Source: Alsobacter sp045348435 (lineage in GTDB: Bacteria; Pseudomonadota; Alphaproteobacteria; Rhizobiales; Beijerinckiaceae). From it: 64,000 nt of DNA. Position numbers and translations under genes: made by a program. A model generated the notes under the pieces. It worked only from the letters and a program-made list of their open reading frames with translations. It made no database searches and had not been told where the DNA came from. The stretch covers positions 4,960,001-5,024,000 of the forward strand of contig NZ_CP157484.1 of NCBI RefSeq assembly GCF_045348435.1. Reading direction: 5' to 3'. Of the stretch, positions 33,934 to 42,640 are shown piece after piece; within the stretch, counting starts at the first letter, position 1; each line of letters begins with the position of its first letter.

Positions 33934-35046
33934 ATGAGCAGCCACAACATCCTTCTTCTGCCGGGCGACGGCATTGGGCCCGAGGTCATGGGCGAAGTCC
34001 GGAAGCTGGTGACGTGGCTGGGCTCCCAGGGCGTGGCCCGCTTCGAGACCGAGACGGACCTCGTCGGAGGCGCCGCCTACGACGCCCACAAGGTCGCGAT
34101 CACCGACGACGCCATGGCGCGCGCCACGGCGGCGGACGCCGTGCTTTTCGGCGCGGTGGGCGGTCCCAAATGGGACGCCGTACCCTATGAGGCGCGCCCG
34201 GAGGCCGGCCTCCTGCGCCTGCGCAAGGATCTCGCGCTATTCGCCAATCTGCGTCCGGCGATCTGCTTCCCGGCCCTGGCCGACGCCTCCTCGCTGAAGC
34301 GAGAGCTCGTCGAGGGGCTCGACATCGTCATCGTCCGCGAACTCACGGGCGGCGTGTATTTCGGCGCGCCGAAGGAAATCGTCACGCTGGAGAACGGCGA
34401 GAAGCGCGCCGTCGACACGCAGGTCTACACGACCCACGAGATCGACCGCATCGCCCGCGTCGCCTTCGAGCTCGCCCGCAAGCGCCGCAACAAGGTGACG
34501 TCGTCCGAGAAGCGCAACGTGATGAAGTCCGGCGTGCTCTGGAACCAGGTGGTCACGGCCCTGCACAAGGCCGAGTACCAGGACGTCGCGCTCGAGCACC
34601 AGCTGGCCGACTCGCTGGCCATGCAGCTCGTCCGCCAGCCCAAGCAGTTCGACGTCATCGTGACCGACAACCTCTTCGGCGACATCCTGTCCGACGTCGC
34701 CGCCATGCTGACCGGCTCGCTCGGCATGCTGCCCTCCGCATCGCTCGGCGCGGAGGACCCCGTCACCGGCAAGCGCAAGGCGCTCTATGAGCCCGTGCAT
34801 GGCTCCGCGCCGGACATCGCCGGCAAGGGCATGGCCAACCCCATCGCCATGATGGGCTCGCTGGCCATGGCGCTGCGCTACTCCTTTGGCCTGCTGGAGG
34901 CCGCCGACATGGTCGAGAAGGCCATCGCGAACGTGCTCGACAGCGGTCTGCGCACCAAGGACATCGCCGCCTCCGGCCAGAACGCCGTCTCCACCTCCGA
35001 GATGGGCGACGCCATCCTCAAGGAGATGCAGCGCCTGGCCGGCTGA
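33934..35046 (+). CDS. leuB: 3-isopropylmalate dehydrogenase
   Basis: This 370-residue NAD-dependent decarboxylating dehydrogenase of leucine biosynthesis has GDGIGPEV at the N-terminus, the metal-binding TDNLFGDILSDVAAML and GSAPDIAGKGMANP for NAD binding. GGGGCG precedes the ATG. It is followed at once by a strong bidirectional terminator shared with convergent leuD. Confidence 0.96.
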   Translation: MSSHNILLLPGDGIGPEVMGEVRKLVTWLGSQGVARFETETDLVGGAAYDAHKVAITDDAMARATAADAVLFGAVGGPKWDAVPYEARPEAGLLRLRKDLALFANLRPAICFPALADASSLKRELVEGLDIVIVRELTGGVYFGAPKEIVTLENGEKRAVDTQVYTTHEIDRIARVAFELARKRRNKVTSSEKRNVMKSGVLWNQVVTALHKAEYQDVALEHQLADSLAMQLVRQPKQFDVIVTDNLFGDILSDVAAMLTGSLGMLPSASLGAEDPVTGKRKALYEPVHGSAPDIAGKGMANPIAMMGSLAMALRYSFGLLEAADMVEKAIANVLDSGLRTKDIAASGQNAVSTSEMGDAILKEMQRLAG

Positions 35047-35066
35047 CGGCCTGCCCCCGGCGCATG

Positions 35067-35098
35067 AAAAAACCCCGCGGGCGACCGCGGGGTTTTTT
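35067..35098. terminator. Bidirectional Rho-independent terminator (leuB/leuD)
   Basis: A run of A, an 8-bp stem CCCCGCGG/CCGCGGGG with GCGA loop, and a run of six T. It works in both directions and lies between the stops of leuB and leuD. Confidence 0.95.
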
Positions 35099-35118
35099 GT
35101 CGTGACGAGTTCGGAGGC

Positions 35119-35724
35119 TCAGAGCCAGGGCTGGCTCGCGGCCTTCTTCTGCTCATAGGTCTCGATCGCGCCGGCCTTCTCCATCGTGAGGCCGATATCG
35201 TCGAGGCCGTTCAGCAGGCAGTGCTTGCGGAAGGGGTCGAGGTCGAACCGCACCACCCCACCATCCGGACCGCGGATCTCCTGGGCGGCGAGGTCGATGC
35301 TGAGCGTCGCATTAGCGCCGCGCTTGGCGTCATCGAGCAGCTTGTCGAGGTCCTCCTGCGACACCGTGATGGGCAGGATCCCGTTCTTGAAGCAATTATT
35401 GTAGAAAATATCCGCGAAGGACGTGGAGATGACGCAGCGGATGCCAAAGTCCAGCAGCGCCCAGGGCGCGTGCTCGCGCGACGAGCCGCAGCCGAAATTG
35501 TCGCCGGCCACCAGGATCTGCGCGTGGCGATAGGCGGGCTGGTTCAAGACGAAGTCCGGGTTCTCCGTCCCATCCTCCCGAAAACGCATCTCGGCGAACA
35601 GACCAGCCCCGAGTCCGGTGCGCTTGATGGTCTTCAGATACTGCTTGGGGATGATCATGTCGGTGTCAACGTTCATGATCTCGAGCGGAGCGGCGACGCC
35701 GGTGAGGGTGGTGAAGGGCTGCAT
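35119..35724 (-). CDS. leuD: 3-isopropylmalate dehydratase small subunit
   Basis: This 201-residue partner of LeuC in isomerising isopropylmalate carries the swivel domain, with NVDTDMIIPKQYLK, GDNFGCGSSREHAPWAL and FYNNCFKNGILPI. The start MQPFTTLTGVAAPL is the usual one; an upstream start would add 31 atypical residues. leuC is about 1.4 kb away on the same strand with other genes in between, so the two subunits are not in one operon. Confidence 0.96.
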   Translation of the reverse strand: MQPFTTLTGVAAPLEIMNVDTDMIIPKQYLKTIKRTGLGAGLFAEMRFREDGTENPDFVLNQPAYRHAQILVAGDNFGCGSSREHAPWALLDFGIRCVISTSFADIFYNNCFKNGILPITVSQEDLDKLLDDAKRGANATLSIDLAAQEIRGPDGGVVRFDLDPFRKHCLLNGLDDIGLTMEKAGAIETYEQKKAASQPWL

Positions 35725-35797
35725 GGTTCGGATCCGAGCTTTGCGGATGGCGCGTGTGAGCCACGCTTTAGCAGGCCGCGCGACCGGTGGGTAGGGC

Positions 35798-36250
35798 CTA
35801 CTCCGCCGCCGCCTCAATCCCGTACATGTCGGCGTCGCTCAGGCCGAAGTGGTGTCCGATCTCGTGCACCAGCACATGGGTGACGAGATCGCCGAGGCTC
35901 TCGTCATGGTCGGCCCAGTAGTCGAGGATGGGGCGGCGATACAGCCAGACCATGTTGGGAAACTGGCCGGTCTGGAGCGTCGCGCCGGCCTGGGCGAGGC
36001 CCGTGCCGCGAAACAGGCCGAGCAAGTCGAACTCCGATTCGCAATTCATCGCGTCGAGAGTCTCGTCGTCGGGGAAATCCTCGACCCGGATCACGACGCC
36101 TTCGCACAGGGCGCGGAACTCGGCCGGCAGTCGTGCGAACGCGTCGGCCGCCAGTCGCTCGAAATCGTCGAGGCTGGGAGCCCGCAGGTGCACGAGCCCA
36201 GCGTCGGACGGCGACGCGGTCTTGGGGCGGTCAGGGCGTGAGGCGGTCAT
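35798..36250 (-). CDS. Small zinc metallopeptidase
   Basis: This 150-residue soluble protein has the zincin motif HEIGHHFGLSD (H129, E130, H133, with a downstream Asp) of the DUF1025/minimal metallopeptidase family. The substrate is unknown. It lies just upstream of leuD on the same strand. Confidence 0.85.
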   Translation of the reverse strand: MTASRPDRPKTASPSDAGLVHLRAPSLDDFERLAADAFARLPAEFRALCEGVVIRVEDFPDDETLDAMNCESEFDLLGLFRGTGLAQAGATLQTGQFPNMVWLYRRPILDYWADHDESLGDLVTHVLVHEIGHHFGLSDADMYGIEAAAE

Positions 36251-36322
36251 CGGTCGTGTCCCGGGCGGCTCCGGACAGATGGGAGCCCGGTCGTGGACTT
36301 CAACCGGGCGGTCGAGGTCGGC

Positions 36323-36568
36323 TCAGCGGTTCAGAAAGGCCAGCAGTTCGAGCACGAGGTAGCCGACGAACAGCAGCGCCAGCGCCCGGGCGATGCGCCG
36401 GCCCCAGACCTCGATCCGGTCGTCCTGCGGCGCGTCGGCCGCCGTGAAGTGTCGGGCGGCTTGCGCCAGCGCCGAACTCCCGAGCACGCCGCTTTCAGCC
36501 GACGTCCTGGCGAGCGCCTCCCGGGATTCGCGCTGACGCTCCTCGTCGCTGGGCCTGCCTGTGTTCAA
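36323..36568 (-). CDS. Small membrane-anchored hypothetical, 81 aa
   Basis: A charged N-terminal half is followed by one C-terminal membrane helix (ARALALLFVGYLVLELLAFL). No family is recognised. It is in line with, and about 70 nt upstream of, the metallopeptidase gene on the same strand. Confidence 0.62.
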   Translation of the reverse strand: MNTGRPSDEERQRESREALARTSAESGVLGSSALAQAARHFTAADAPQDDRIEVWGRRIARALALLFVGYLVLELLAFLNR

Positions 36569-36641
36569 GACCGACGCTCCAGGGCTTTTCGCCTCACCCG
36601 GCCAACCATCCGGCGTGAAAGACCGTTCATGTTGTTGAACC

Positions 36642-36679
36642 GCCGCTGAACATGCCGTTCCGGGTCCATTCAGCGGCGT
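36642..36679. other. 10-bp inverted repeat hairpin
   Basis: CGCCGCTGAA at 36642-36651 pairs with TTCAGCGGCG at 36670-36679 across an 18-base loop. It lies between two divergent small genes and would be in the 5' region of the Gly/Tyr-rich protein gene. Its role is unknown; it may be a structured leader or an operator. Confidence 0.4.
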
Positions 36680-36740
36680 TGTTTCACTCTCTCAGACAGC
36701 CGAATAGGGGCCGGCTGACGTCAACATGAGGATCTGTACC

Positions 36741-37061
36741 ATGATTTCCCCCCGCATTCTCACCCTTCAAGCCTTCGCCGCCGGCGCGCTGCTGGTCGGT
36801 GGGCTCACCGGCGCGCAGGCAGCGCCGCTCCCGCCGGTCGCCGCGGCTCCCGCCGCCCAAGCGGAGGGAGGGCTGGCCACGACCGTCCAGTGGGGCCCGG
36901 GCTACGGCTATGGCGGCCCGCGCCGGCACTATTGGGGCGGCGGGTACGGCTATGCGCGCCCCTATTACGGGCCGCCGCGCTGGGGCGGGCCGCGCTGCCG
37001 CGTCGTGCGCCGCTGGGACCCCTATTTCGGCGGCTTCCGCGTCACGCGCCGCTGCTGGTGA
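36741..37061 (+). CDS. Gly/Tyr/Arg-rich secreted protein
   Basis: The protein has 106 residues: a signal peptide (to about AQAAP), then a low-complexity part with repeated GYGYGG and PRY/W motifs, ending in a two-cysteine unit (RCRVVRRWDPYFGGFRVTRRCW). Such short envelope proteins are common in Hyphomicrobiales and have no assigned function. The ATG at 36741 is behind GAGG; an ATG five codons earlier overlaps that site. A strong terminator follows. Confidence 0.7.
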   Translation: MISPRILTLQAFAAGALLVGGLTGAQAAPLPPVAAAPAAQAEGGLATTVQWGPGYGYGGPRRHYWGGGYGYARPYYGPPRWGGPRCRVVRRWDPYFGGFRVTRRCW

Positions 37062-37095
37062 CCTGTCCCGATCCGCGGGTCGGTCCTGACATGCG

Positions 37096-37122
37096 AAGCC
37101 CGGGCGCGAGCCCGGGCTTTTT
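37096..37122 (+). terminator. Rho-independent terminator
   Basis: AAGCCCGGGC, loop GCGA, GCCCGGGCTT, then a T run. It ends the transcript of the Gly/Tyr-rich secreted protein. The stem is symmetric, but the T tail is stronger on the plus strand. Confidence 0.92.
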
Positions 37123-37151
37123 CGTCGGCGGAGACCAAGACGGCGTCGACG

Positions 37152-38555
37152 TCAGCGCCACTCGCGGATGTCGACGAAATGTCCGGCGACCGCGGCGGCG
37201 GCCGCCATGATGGGCGACACCAGGTGGGTGCGGCCCTTGAAGCCCTGCCGGCCTTCGAAGTTGCGGTTGGACGTCGATGCGCAGCGCTCGCCAGGAGCCA
37301 GCTTGTCGGCGTTCATCGCCAGGCACATGGAGCAGCCCGGCTCGCGCCAATCGAATCCCGCGGCCTTGAAGATCTTGTCCAGGCCCTCATCCTCGGCCTG
37401 CATCTTCACCAGGCCGGATCCCGGGACGATCATGGCGCTCACATGGGGGCTGACCGTCTTGCCTTCGACCACCTTGGCCACGGCGCGCAGGTCCTCGATG
37501 CGGCCGTTGGTGCACGAGCCGATGAAGACCCGGTCCAGCTTGATGTCCTGGATCCGCTCGCCGCCCTTCAGGCCCATATAGTCGAGCGCACGCGCGATCG
37601 CGGCCTTCTTCTGCTCGGAGGGGGCGTCATCGGGCCGGGGCACGGAGCCGGTCACCGCGACCACGTCTTCCGGGCTGGTGCCCCAGGTCACGATGGGCGG
37701 CAGGCTGGCGGCGTCGAGCCGGATCTCGCGGTCGAAAAGCGCGCCCTCGTCGGACACCAGCGTGCGCCAATACTCGACCGCCATGTCCCACGCCATGCCG
37801 CTCGGAGCCTTCGGACGGCCCTTCAGATAGGCGAAGGTCTTCTCGTCCGGCGCCACCAGGCCGGCGCGCGCGCCGCCCTCGATCGACATGTTGCAGATCG
37901 TCATCCGGCCTTCCATCGACAGCGACCGGATCGCCTCGCCGGCGTATTCGATGACGCTGCCGGTGCCGCCGGCCGTGCCGATCTCGCCGATGATGGCCAG
38001 GATGATGTCCTTGGCGGTGACGCCGGGCGGCAGCTGGCCGTCCACCGTCACCCGCATGTTCTTGGCCTTCTTCTGGATCAGCGTCTGCGTGGCGAGAACG
38101 TGCTCGACCTCGCTGGTGCCGATGCCGTGGGCCAGCGCGCCAAAGGCGCCATGCGTCGACGTGTGGCTGTCGCCGCACACGATCGTGGTGCCGGGCAGCG
38201 TGAAGCCCTGCTCGGGGCCGATGATGTGCACGATGCCCTGGCGGGGATCGAGCTCGTTGAAATACTCGATGCCGAACTCGCGCGCGTTCTCGGCCAGCGC
38301 CTCGACTTGCGTGCGCGCCTCGGGATCCTCGATGCCGAGCCGGCGGTCGGACGTCGGCACGTTATGGTCGACCACGGCCAGCGTCTTCTGCGGCGCGCGG
38401 ACCTTCCGGCCCGTCATGCGCAGCCCCTCGAAGGCCTGCGGGCTCGTCACCTCATGCACGAGGTGGCGGTCGATATAGAGCAGGCACGTCCCATCCGGCT
38501 GCGTATCGGCGACGTGGTCGTCCCAGATTTTGTCGTAGAGGGTGCGCGGGGCCAT
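37152..38555 (-). CDS. leuC: 3-isopropylmalate dehydratase large subunit
   Basis: This 467-residue aconitase-family enzyme of leucine synthesis has FIGSCTNGR and EPGCSMCLAMN, which supply the three cysteines of the 4Fe-4S cluster, and CGDSHTSTHGAFG for substrate binding. The start is MAPRTLYDKIWDDH; a longer frame of 17 residues upstream is unlikely. It is downstream of rplS on the same strand, as is common in Hyphomicrobiales. Confidence 0.96.
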   Translation of the reverse strand: MAPRTLYDKIWDDHVADTQPDGTCLLYIDRHLVHEVTSPQAFEGLRMTGRKVRAPQKTLAVVDHNVPTSDRRLGIEDPEARTQVEALAENAREFGIEYFNELDPRQGIVHIIGPEQGFTLPGTTIVCGDSHTSTHGAFGALAHGIGTSEVEHVLATQTLIQKKAKNMRVTVDGQLPPGVTAKDIILAIIGEIGTAGGTGSVIEYAGEAIRSLSMEGRMTICNMSIEGGARAGLVAPDEKTFAYLKGRPKAPSGMAWDMAVEYWRTLVSDEGALFDREIRLDAASLPPIVTWGTSPEDVVAVTGSVPRPDDAPSEQKKAAIARALDYMGLKGGERIQDIKLDRVFIGSCTNGRIEDLRAVAKVVEGKTVSPHVSAMIVPGSGLVKMQAEDEGLDKIFKAAGFDWREPGCSMCLAMNADKLAPGERCASTSNRNFEGRQGFKGRTHLVSPIMAAAAAVAGHFVDIREWR

Positions 38556-38712
38556 GGCTCTGTCTCTGCTGGTGGAGAGCGTTCCGGGAACGCGAAATCC
38601 GCCCACATCTAATAGCGCTCGGCGCGAGGCGGAAGCCTTTTTGGGGCGACGGGCCGCCGGACGGCCCGTTCGCCATACGAAAACGCGGCCCGAGGGCGCT
38701 CCGCCGGACGGC

Positions 38713-38736
38713 GGCCGGGGCGCGCAGCGCCCGGCC
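38713..38736 (-). terminator. GC-rich hairpin downstream of rplS
   Basis: GGCCGGGGCGC pairs with GCGCCCGGCC with one unpaired base and a 3-base loop. It directly follows the rplS stop. The nearest T run on the minus strand is over 30 nt further, so termination may be weak and allow read-through to leuC. Confidence 0.4.
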
Positions 38737-38746
38737 GATCGCGGCC

Positions 38747-39145
38747 TTACTTCGGGGCGGCGGCCTTCGCCTTGTCGCCCTTGGGAGCGTCCTTGCGCTC
38801 GGCGATGCGAGCCGACTTGCCGCGGCGGTCGCGCAGGTAATAGAGCTTGGCGCGGCGCACCTTGCCGGTGCGCACGACCTTGATGGATTCGATCAGCGGC
38901 GAGTAGACCGGGAACACGCGCTCCACGCCTTCGCCGTAGCTGATCTTGCGGACCGTGAAGCTCTCCTGGATGCCGCCGCCGTTGCGGGCGATGCAGACGC
39001 CCTCATAGGCCTGCACGCGGGTGCGCTCGCCTTCGACGACCTTAACGTTCACCTGGACGGTGTCGCCGGGACGGAAGTCCGGCACGCCGCGGACGGAAGC
39101 GAGGCGGTCCGCCTGCTCTTTCTCGATCTGCTGAATGATATCCAT
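38747..39145 (-). CDS. rplS: Ribosomal protein L19
   Basis: This 132-residue protein of the 50S subunit lies at the 30S-50S interface. Family features are FRPGDTVQVNVKV, RVQAYEGVCIARN and RRAKLYYLRDRRGKSARI, followed by a lineage-typical Lys/Ala-rich tail. The start is MDIIQQIEKEQ. It closes the rpsP-rimM-(can-dehydratase)-trmD-rplS unit. Confidence 0.97.
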   Translation of the reverse strand: MDIIQQIEKEQADRLASVRGVPDFRPGDTVQVNVKVVEGERTRVQAYEGVCIARNGGGIQESFTVRKISYGEGVERVFPVYSPLIESIKVVRTGKVRRAKLYYLRDRRGKSARIAERKDAPKGDKAKAAAPK

Positions 39146-39253
39146 GTCGATCTCCTGCCGGTTCGGTCCCAGGTTTGCCCAGGCCAGGCGTTCGGCGCCG
39201 CTGTTTTCAGTTGGACGCGGGTCCATACACGAGGACGCGCGGCTTGTCGATGC

Positions 39254-39946
39254 TCAGGCGCCGGTTTTCGGCGCCAGCAGGTCCGGACGGCGCTCGCGCG
39301 TGATCCGCTCCGCCTCCTCGCGCCGCCAGCGCGCGATGCGGCCGTGGTCGCCGGAGAGCAGGATCTCCGGGATGGGCCGCCCCTCCCACTCGCGCGGACG
39401 CGTGTAATGCGGATATTCCAGGAGGCCGCCCTCGAAACTCTCCTCGGTCCCGGAGGCGTCCTTGCCCATCACGCCGGGCAGCAGGCGGACGCACGCGTCC
39501 ATCAGCACCAGCGCAGCGAGTTCGCCTCCCGACAGGACGTAGTCGCCGATCGAGACCTCCTGGAGCACGCGGCCGGCGATCACCCGCTCGTCCACGCCCT
39601 CGAAGCGCCCGCAGATCAACACCGCGCCAGGGCCGGACGCGAGCTCGCGCACGCGATCCTGCGTCAACGGACGCCCGCGAGGGCTCATCAGCAGCCGCGG
39701 CCGCGGGTCCCCTTCGGGGGAGACCTCGTCGATGGCGGCCGCCAGGACATCGGCCCGGATCACCATCCCGGCCCCGCCGCCGGCCGGCGTGTCGTCGACG
39801 GCGCGGTGGCGGCCCAGACCGTGGCGCCGGATGTCGTAGGGCTCGAGCGCCCAGAGGCCCCGCCCGAGCGCGTCGCCCGCGAGCGACTGTCCCAGTGGGC
39901 CTGGGAACATGTCCGGAAACAGCGTCAGGACGCTGGCGGTCCACAT
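39254..39946 (-). CDS. trmD: tRNA (guanine37-N1)-methyltransferase
   Basis: This 230-residue SPOUT enzyme methylates G37 next to the anticodon and limits frameshifting. It has LTLFPDMFPGPL, the trefoil-knot segments SPRGRPLTQ and ICGRFEGVDERV, and IGDYVLSGGELAALVL. The ATG is 3 nt after the stop of the dehydratase gene, which is unusual for trmD because rimM is normally its direct neighbour. Confidence 0.96.
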   Translation of the reverse strand: MWTASVLTLFPDMFPGPLGQSLAGDALGRGLWALEPYDIRRHGLGRHRAVDDTPAGGGAGMVIRADVLAAAIDEVSPEGDPRPRLLMSPRGRPLTQDRVRELASGPGAVLICGRFEGVDERVIAGRVLQEVSIGDYVLSGGELAALVLMDACVRLLPGVMGKDASGTEESFEGGLLEYPHYTRPREWEGRPIPEILLSGDHGRIARWRREEAERITRERRPDLLAPKTGA

Positions 39947-39949
39947 GGA

Positions 39950-40897
39950 TCAGAGCGCCGCCAGGCTGGCCGGATCGACATTGCCGCCGCACAGGAGCAC
40001 GCCGACGCGCTCGCCCGGGCGCGGCGCATAGGCGCCGCTCAGGAGCGCCGCCAGCGCGGCCGCGCCGCCAGGCTCGGAGGCGAGCCTGTAGTCCGCCCAC
40101 AGGCGCTTCTGCGCGTCCCGGATGGCCGCGTCGCCCACGAGCGCCACGTGGTCGATCGCCTCGCGGGCGATCGCGAACGGCAGCGCGCCGACGCGCCGCG
40201 CGCCGAGCGAATCCGCGGCCACGGAGTACACTGGCACGTCCACGGGTTCGCCCGCCTCGAACGCGGCGTGCAGGCAGCGCGAGCCCTCGGGCTCCACCGC
40301 GACCACCTTCACGCGCCCGCGCCAGTACGCCGCCATGCCGGCCGCGAGCCCTCCCCCGCCGACGGCCACCAGCACGGTGTCGAGCGCGCCCAGTCCCAGC
40401 TGCGCCTGATCCTGCTCCCATTCGAGCGCGACCGTGCCCTGTCCTTCGAGCGTTTCGACCGCGTCATAGGGATGGATCGTCAACGCCCCGCTTGCGGCCG
40501 CGAAGCGGTCGCAGGCCTCCTGCGCGTCGGCGTAGCGCGCGCCGCCCACCACGACTTCCGCGCCCTGCGCGCGGATCGCCGCGATCTTCACAGGCGAGGA
40601 GATCTCGGGCACGAAGATCGTGGCCTTGAGGCCCAAGCGATGGGCCGCGAGCGCCGTCGCAATGCCGTGATTGCCGCCGGACGCGGCCGCCACGCCGGCC
40701 GCCGGCGCAGTGCGGGACAGCAGGTTGTTGAATGCGCCGCGGGTCTTGAACGACCCTGCGTGCTGCGTCAGCTCCAGCTTGAAGGTGACATCGGCGCCCG
40801 CGATCGCGTCCGCCCGCATCAGCGGCGTGCGGCGGACATGGGAACGGATGCGCTCGTAGGCGGTCTGGATCGCGGCGGGGGTGACCGGGAGCGTCAT
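39950..40897 (-). CDS. PLP-dependent threonine/serine dehydratase
   Basis: This 315-residue fold-type II enzyme has the PLP-lysine motif GSFKTRGAFNN near residue 50, the substrate loop ASGGNHG and the glycine loop VGGGGLAAG. It lacks an ACT regulatory domain, so it resembles catabolic TdcB-like or serine racemase-like enzymes rather than IlvA. It lies between can and trmD with 3-5 nt gaps and must be co-transcribed with the translation genes. Confidence 0.85.
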   Translation of the reverse strand: MTLPVTPAAIQTAYERIRSHVRRTPLMRADAIAGADVTFKLELTQHAGSFKTRGAFNNLLSRTAPAAGVAAASGGNHGIATALAAHRLGLKATIFVPEISSPVKIAAIRAQGAEVVVGGARYADAQEACDRFAAASGALTIHPYDAVETLEGQGTVALEWEQDQAQLGLGALDTVLVAVGGGGLAAGMAAYWRGRVKVVAVEPEGSRCLHAAFEAGEPVDVPVYSVAADSLGARRVGALPFAIAREAIDHVALVGDAAIRDAQKRLWADYRLASEPGGAAALAALLSGAYAPRPGERVGVLLCGGNVDPASLAAL

Positions 40898-40902
40898 GGC
40901 GG

Positions 40903-41610
40903 TCAGCCGCAATGCATCAGCGAGAAGCGCCCGTCGGGGCCGGGCCCATAAGGCTCGAACTGGCGCGTGGCCGGGTTCAGGATCCGCAGCCGGCCGGTCG
41001 TCACGCCGAAATAGGCCCCGTGCAGAAAGAGGCGCTTGCGCTCCACCAACGTGCGGACGCATGGAAAGGTGAGCAGGTTGGCGATGCTGTTCTCGACCGA
41101 CGCCATCCCGAGGCGCTCGACATAGCTCTCGTCGCCATGCGAGCCGGGCCCGATGGCCTCGGCCGCGGGCGCGATCAGCTTGATCCAGCGGCCGATGAAG
41201 TCGCCTGGGGACAGCGGGCGCGTATAGGGGTCGCTCTCGTTTTCCGCGAAGGCGCGAACGCCGCCGCACAGCGCATGGCCCATGACGACGATGTGCTCGA
41301 CCCGCAGGCCCATCACGGCGAACTCCAAGGCCGCCGAGGTGCCGTGCTGGTGCTCGTCGCCCGGTTCATAGGGCGGGATCAGGTTCGCCACGTTGCGGAC
41401 GACGAAGATCTCGCCGGGCCGGGCGTCGAAGATCACCTCGGGCGAGACGCGCGAGTCGCAGCAGCCGATCAGCATGACCTTCGGCTTCTGGCCCGAGGCG
41501 GCCAGTTCCTCGAAGCGCTCGCGTTCGCGCGGCAGGCGGTTTTCCGAGAAGGTCTTGTAGCCTTCCAGGAGCTGGGGCGGAAACCCCGCATGCTCGACAT
41601 CGTCCGTCAT
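40903..41610 (-). CDS. can: Beta-class carbonic anhydrase
   Basis: This 235-residue zinc enzyme has the ligands C50, H112 and C115 and the Asp-Arg dyad in CCDSR (D52, R54); GHALCGGVRA contains the last two ligands. It interconverts CO2 and bicarbonate. Its ATG overlaps the rimM stop (ATGA), so translation is coupled to a ribosome-maturation gene. Bicarbonate/CO2 is also consumed by Ccr of the EMC pathway about 16 kb away. Confidence 0.93.
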   Translation of the reverse strand: MTDDVEHAGFPPQLLEGYKTFSENRLPRERERFEELAASGQKPKVMLIGCCDSRVSPEVIFDARPGEIFVVRNVANLIPPYEPGDEHQHGTSAALEFAVMGLRVEHIVVMGHALCGGVRAFAENESDPYTRPLSPGDFIGRWIKLIAPAAEAIGPGSHGDESYVERLGMASVENSIANLLTFPCVRTLVERKRLFLHGAYFGVTTGRLRILNPATRQFEPYGPGPDGRFSLMHCG

Positions 41611-42149
41611 ACGGCCTCCTCGGGCGGTTCTTCTTCGCCGGACGTCTCGACCGGGGGACGGGCGACGATGCGGCCCGCCTCGAGGTCGACCACCGGGGCC
41701 GCCTCACGGGTGAAGGGAAGCATGAATGGCCGGCCACCGGAAGCAGGCTGGATCTCGAGGATCTCGCCGGCGCCGAAATCGAGAACGGCCAGCACCGTCC
41801 CCAGTTCCTCGCCGTTCTCGGCCACGACCGCCAGGCCGATGAGGTCGGCGTGGTAGAATTCGTCCTCGTCCTCGACCGGCGGGAGCTGGTCCCGCGGAGC
41901 GAAAAGGCGGGTGTTCGTCAGGGCGGCCGCCTGGTCCCGGTCGGCGACGCCGTCGAGGCGCACGACCAGCATGTCGTCCTTGACGGATCGGGCCGAGAGA
42001 ATCCGGAACGACCGCTTTCCCGCCTCGTCGGTCAGGGGAGCATAGTCGGCGATGGCGAGCGGATCCTCCGTGAAGGACTTCAGCCGCATCTCGCCGCGCA
42101 CGCCGTGCGGCGCTCCGAGCACGCCCATCAGGATGAGATCGTCAGCCAC
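41607..42149 (-). CDS. rimM: Ribosome maturation factor RimM
   Basis: This 180-residue protein needed for 30S head assembly binds S19. The N-terminal barrel has GVLGAPHGVRGEMRLKSFTEDP; the PRC-barrel follows (DLIGLAVVAENGEELGTVLAVLDFG). It sits between rpsP and can. The extended acidic C-terminus (ETSGEEEPPEEAV) overlaps the can start by 4 nt. Confidence 0.95.
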   Translation of the reverse strand: MADDLILMGVLGAPHGVRGEMRLKSFTEDPLAIADYAPLTDEAGKRSFRILSARSVKDDMLVVRLDGVADRDQAAALTNTRLFAPRDQLPPVEDEDEFYHADLIGLAVVAENGEELGTVLAVLDFGAGEILEIQPASGGRPFMLPFTREAAPVVDLEAGRIVARPPVETSGEEEPPEEAV

Positions 42150-42208
42150 ACGCGCCTCTCAGGTCGCGGAACGCGGGCCGAAGGGGCCCGCGATCCGGTG
42201 CGTCGATG

Positions 42209-42559
42209 TCACTCGGCGGCTTCGCCGGCCGCGGCGGCCGCGGCGGCGGCGCGCTCCTGCGCCTTCTTCTTCGGCAGCGCCTTCTCGGGATTGTTCCGGG
42301 TGGCGCGCTTCATCAGGCCGGCGGCGTCCAGGAAGCGGGCGACGCGGTCGGTGGGCTGGGCGCCCTTGGTCAGCCAGTCCTTGGCCCGCTCGGCGTCGAA
42401 CTTGACGCGCTCGGCCGAGTCCTTCGGCAGCATCGGATCGAAGGTGCCGAGCTTCTCGATGAAGCGGCCGTCGCGCGGATAGCGGCTGTCGGCGACGACG
42501 ATGGAGTAGTGGGGACGCTTCTTGGCGCCGCCACGGGCGAGACGAATCTTGAGAGACAT
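42209..42559 (-). CDS. rpsP: Ribosomal protein S16
   Basis: This 116-residue 30S protein has the conserved MSLKIRLARGGAKKRPHYSIVVADSR opening and DGRFIEKLGTFDP. The Ala-rich C-terminal tail (AAAAAAAGEAAE-like) is usual in this lineage. It lies between ffh and rimM. Confidence 0.97.
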   Translation of the reverse strand: MSLKIRLARGGAKKRPHYSIVVADSRYPRDGRFIEKLGTFDPMLPKDSAERVKFDAERAKDWLTKGAQPTDRVARFLDAAGLMKRATRNNPEKALPKKKAQERAAAAAAAAGEAAE

Positions 42560-42640
42560 GGTGGTGGTCCTTCTAGCAGTGCGTTTTGGTGGTGGATGGT
42601 GAATGACGTCTTGGGAACGGCGCCCCGGAGGACGCGTCGC

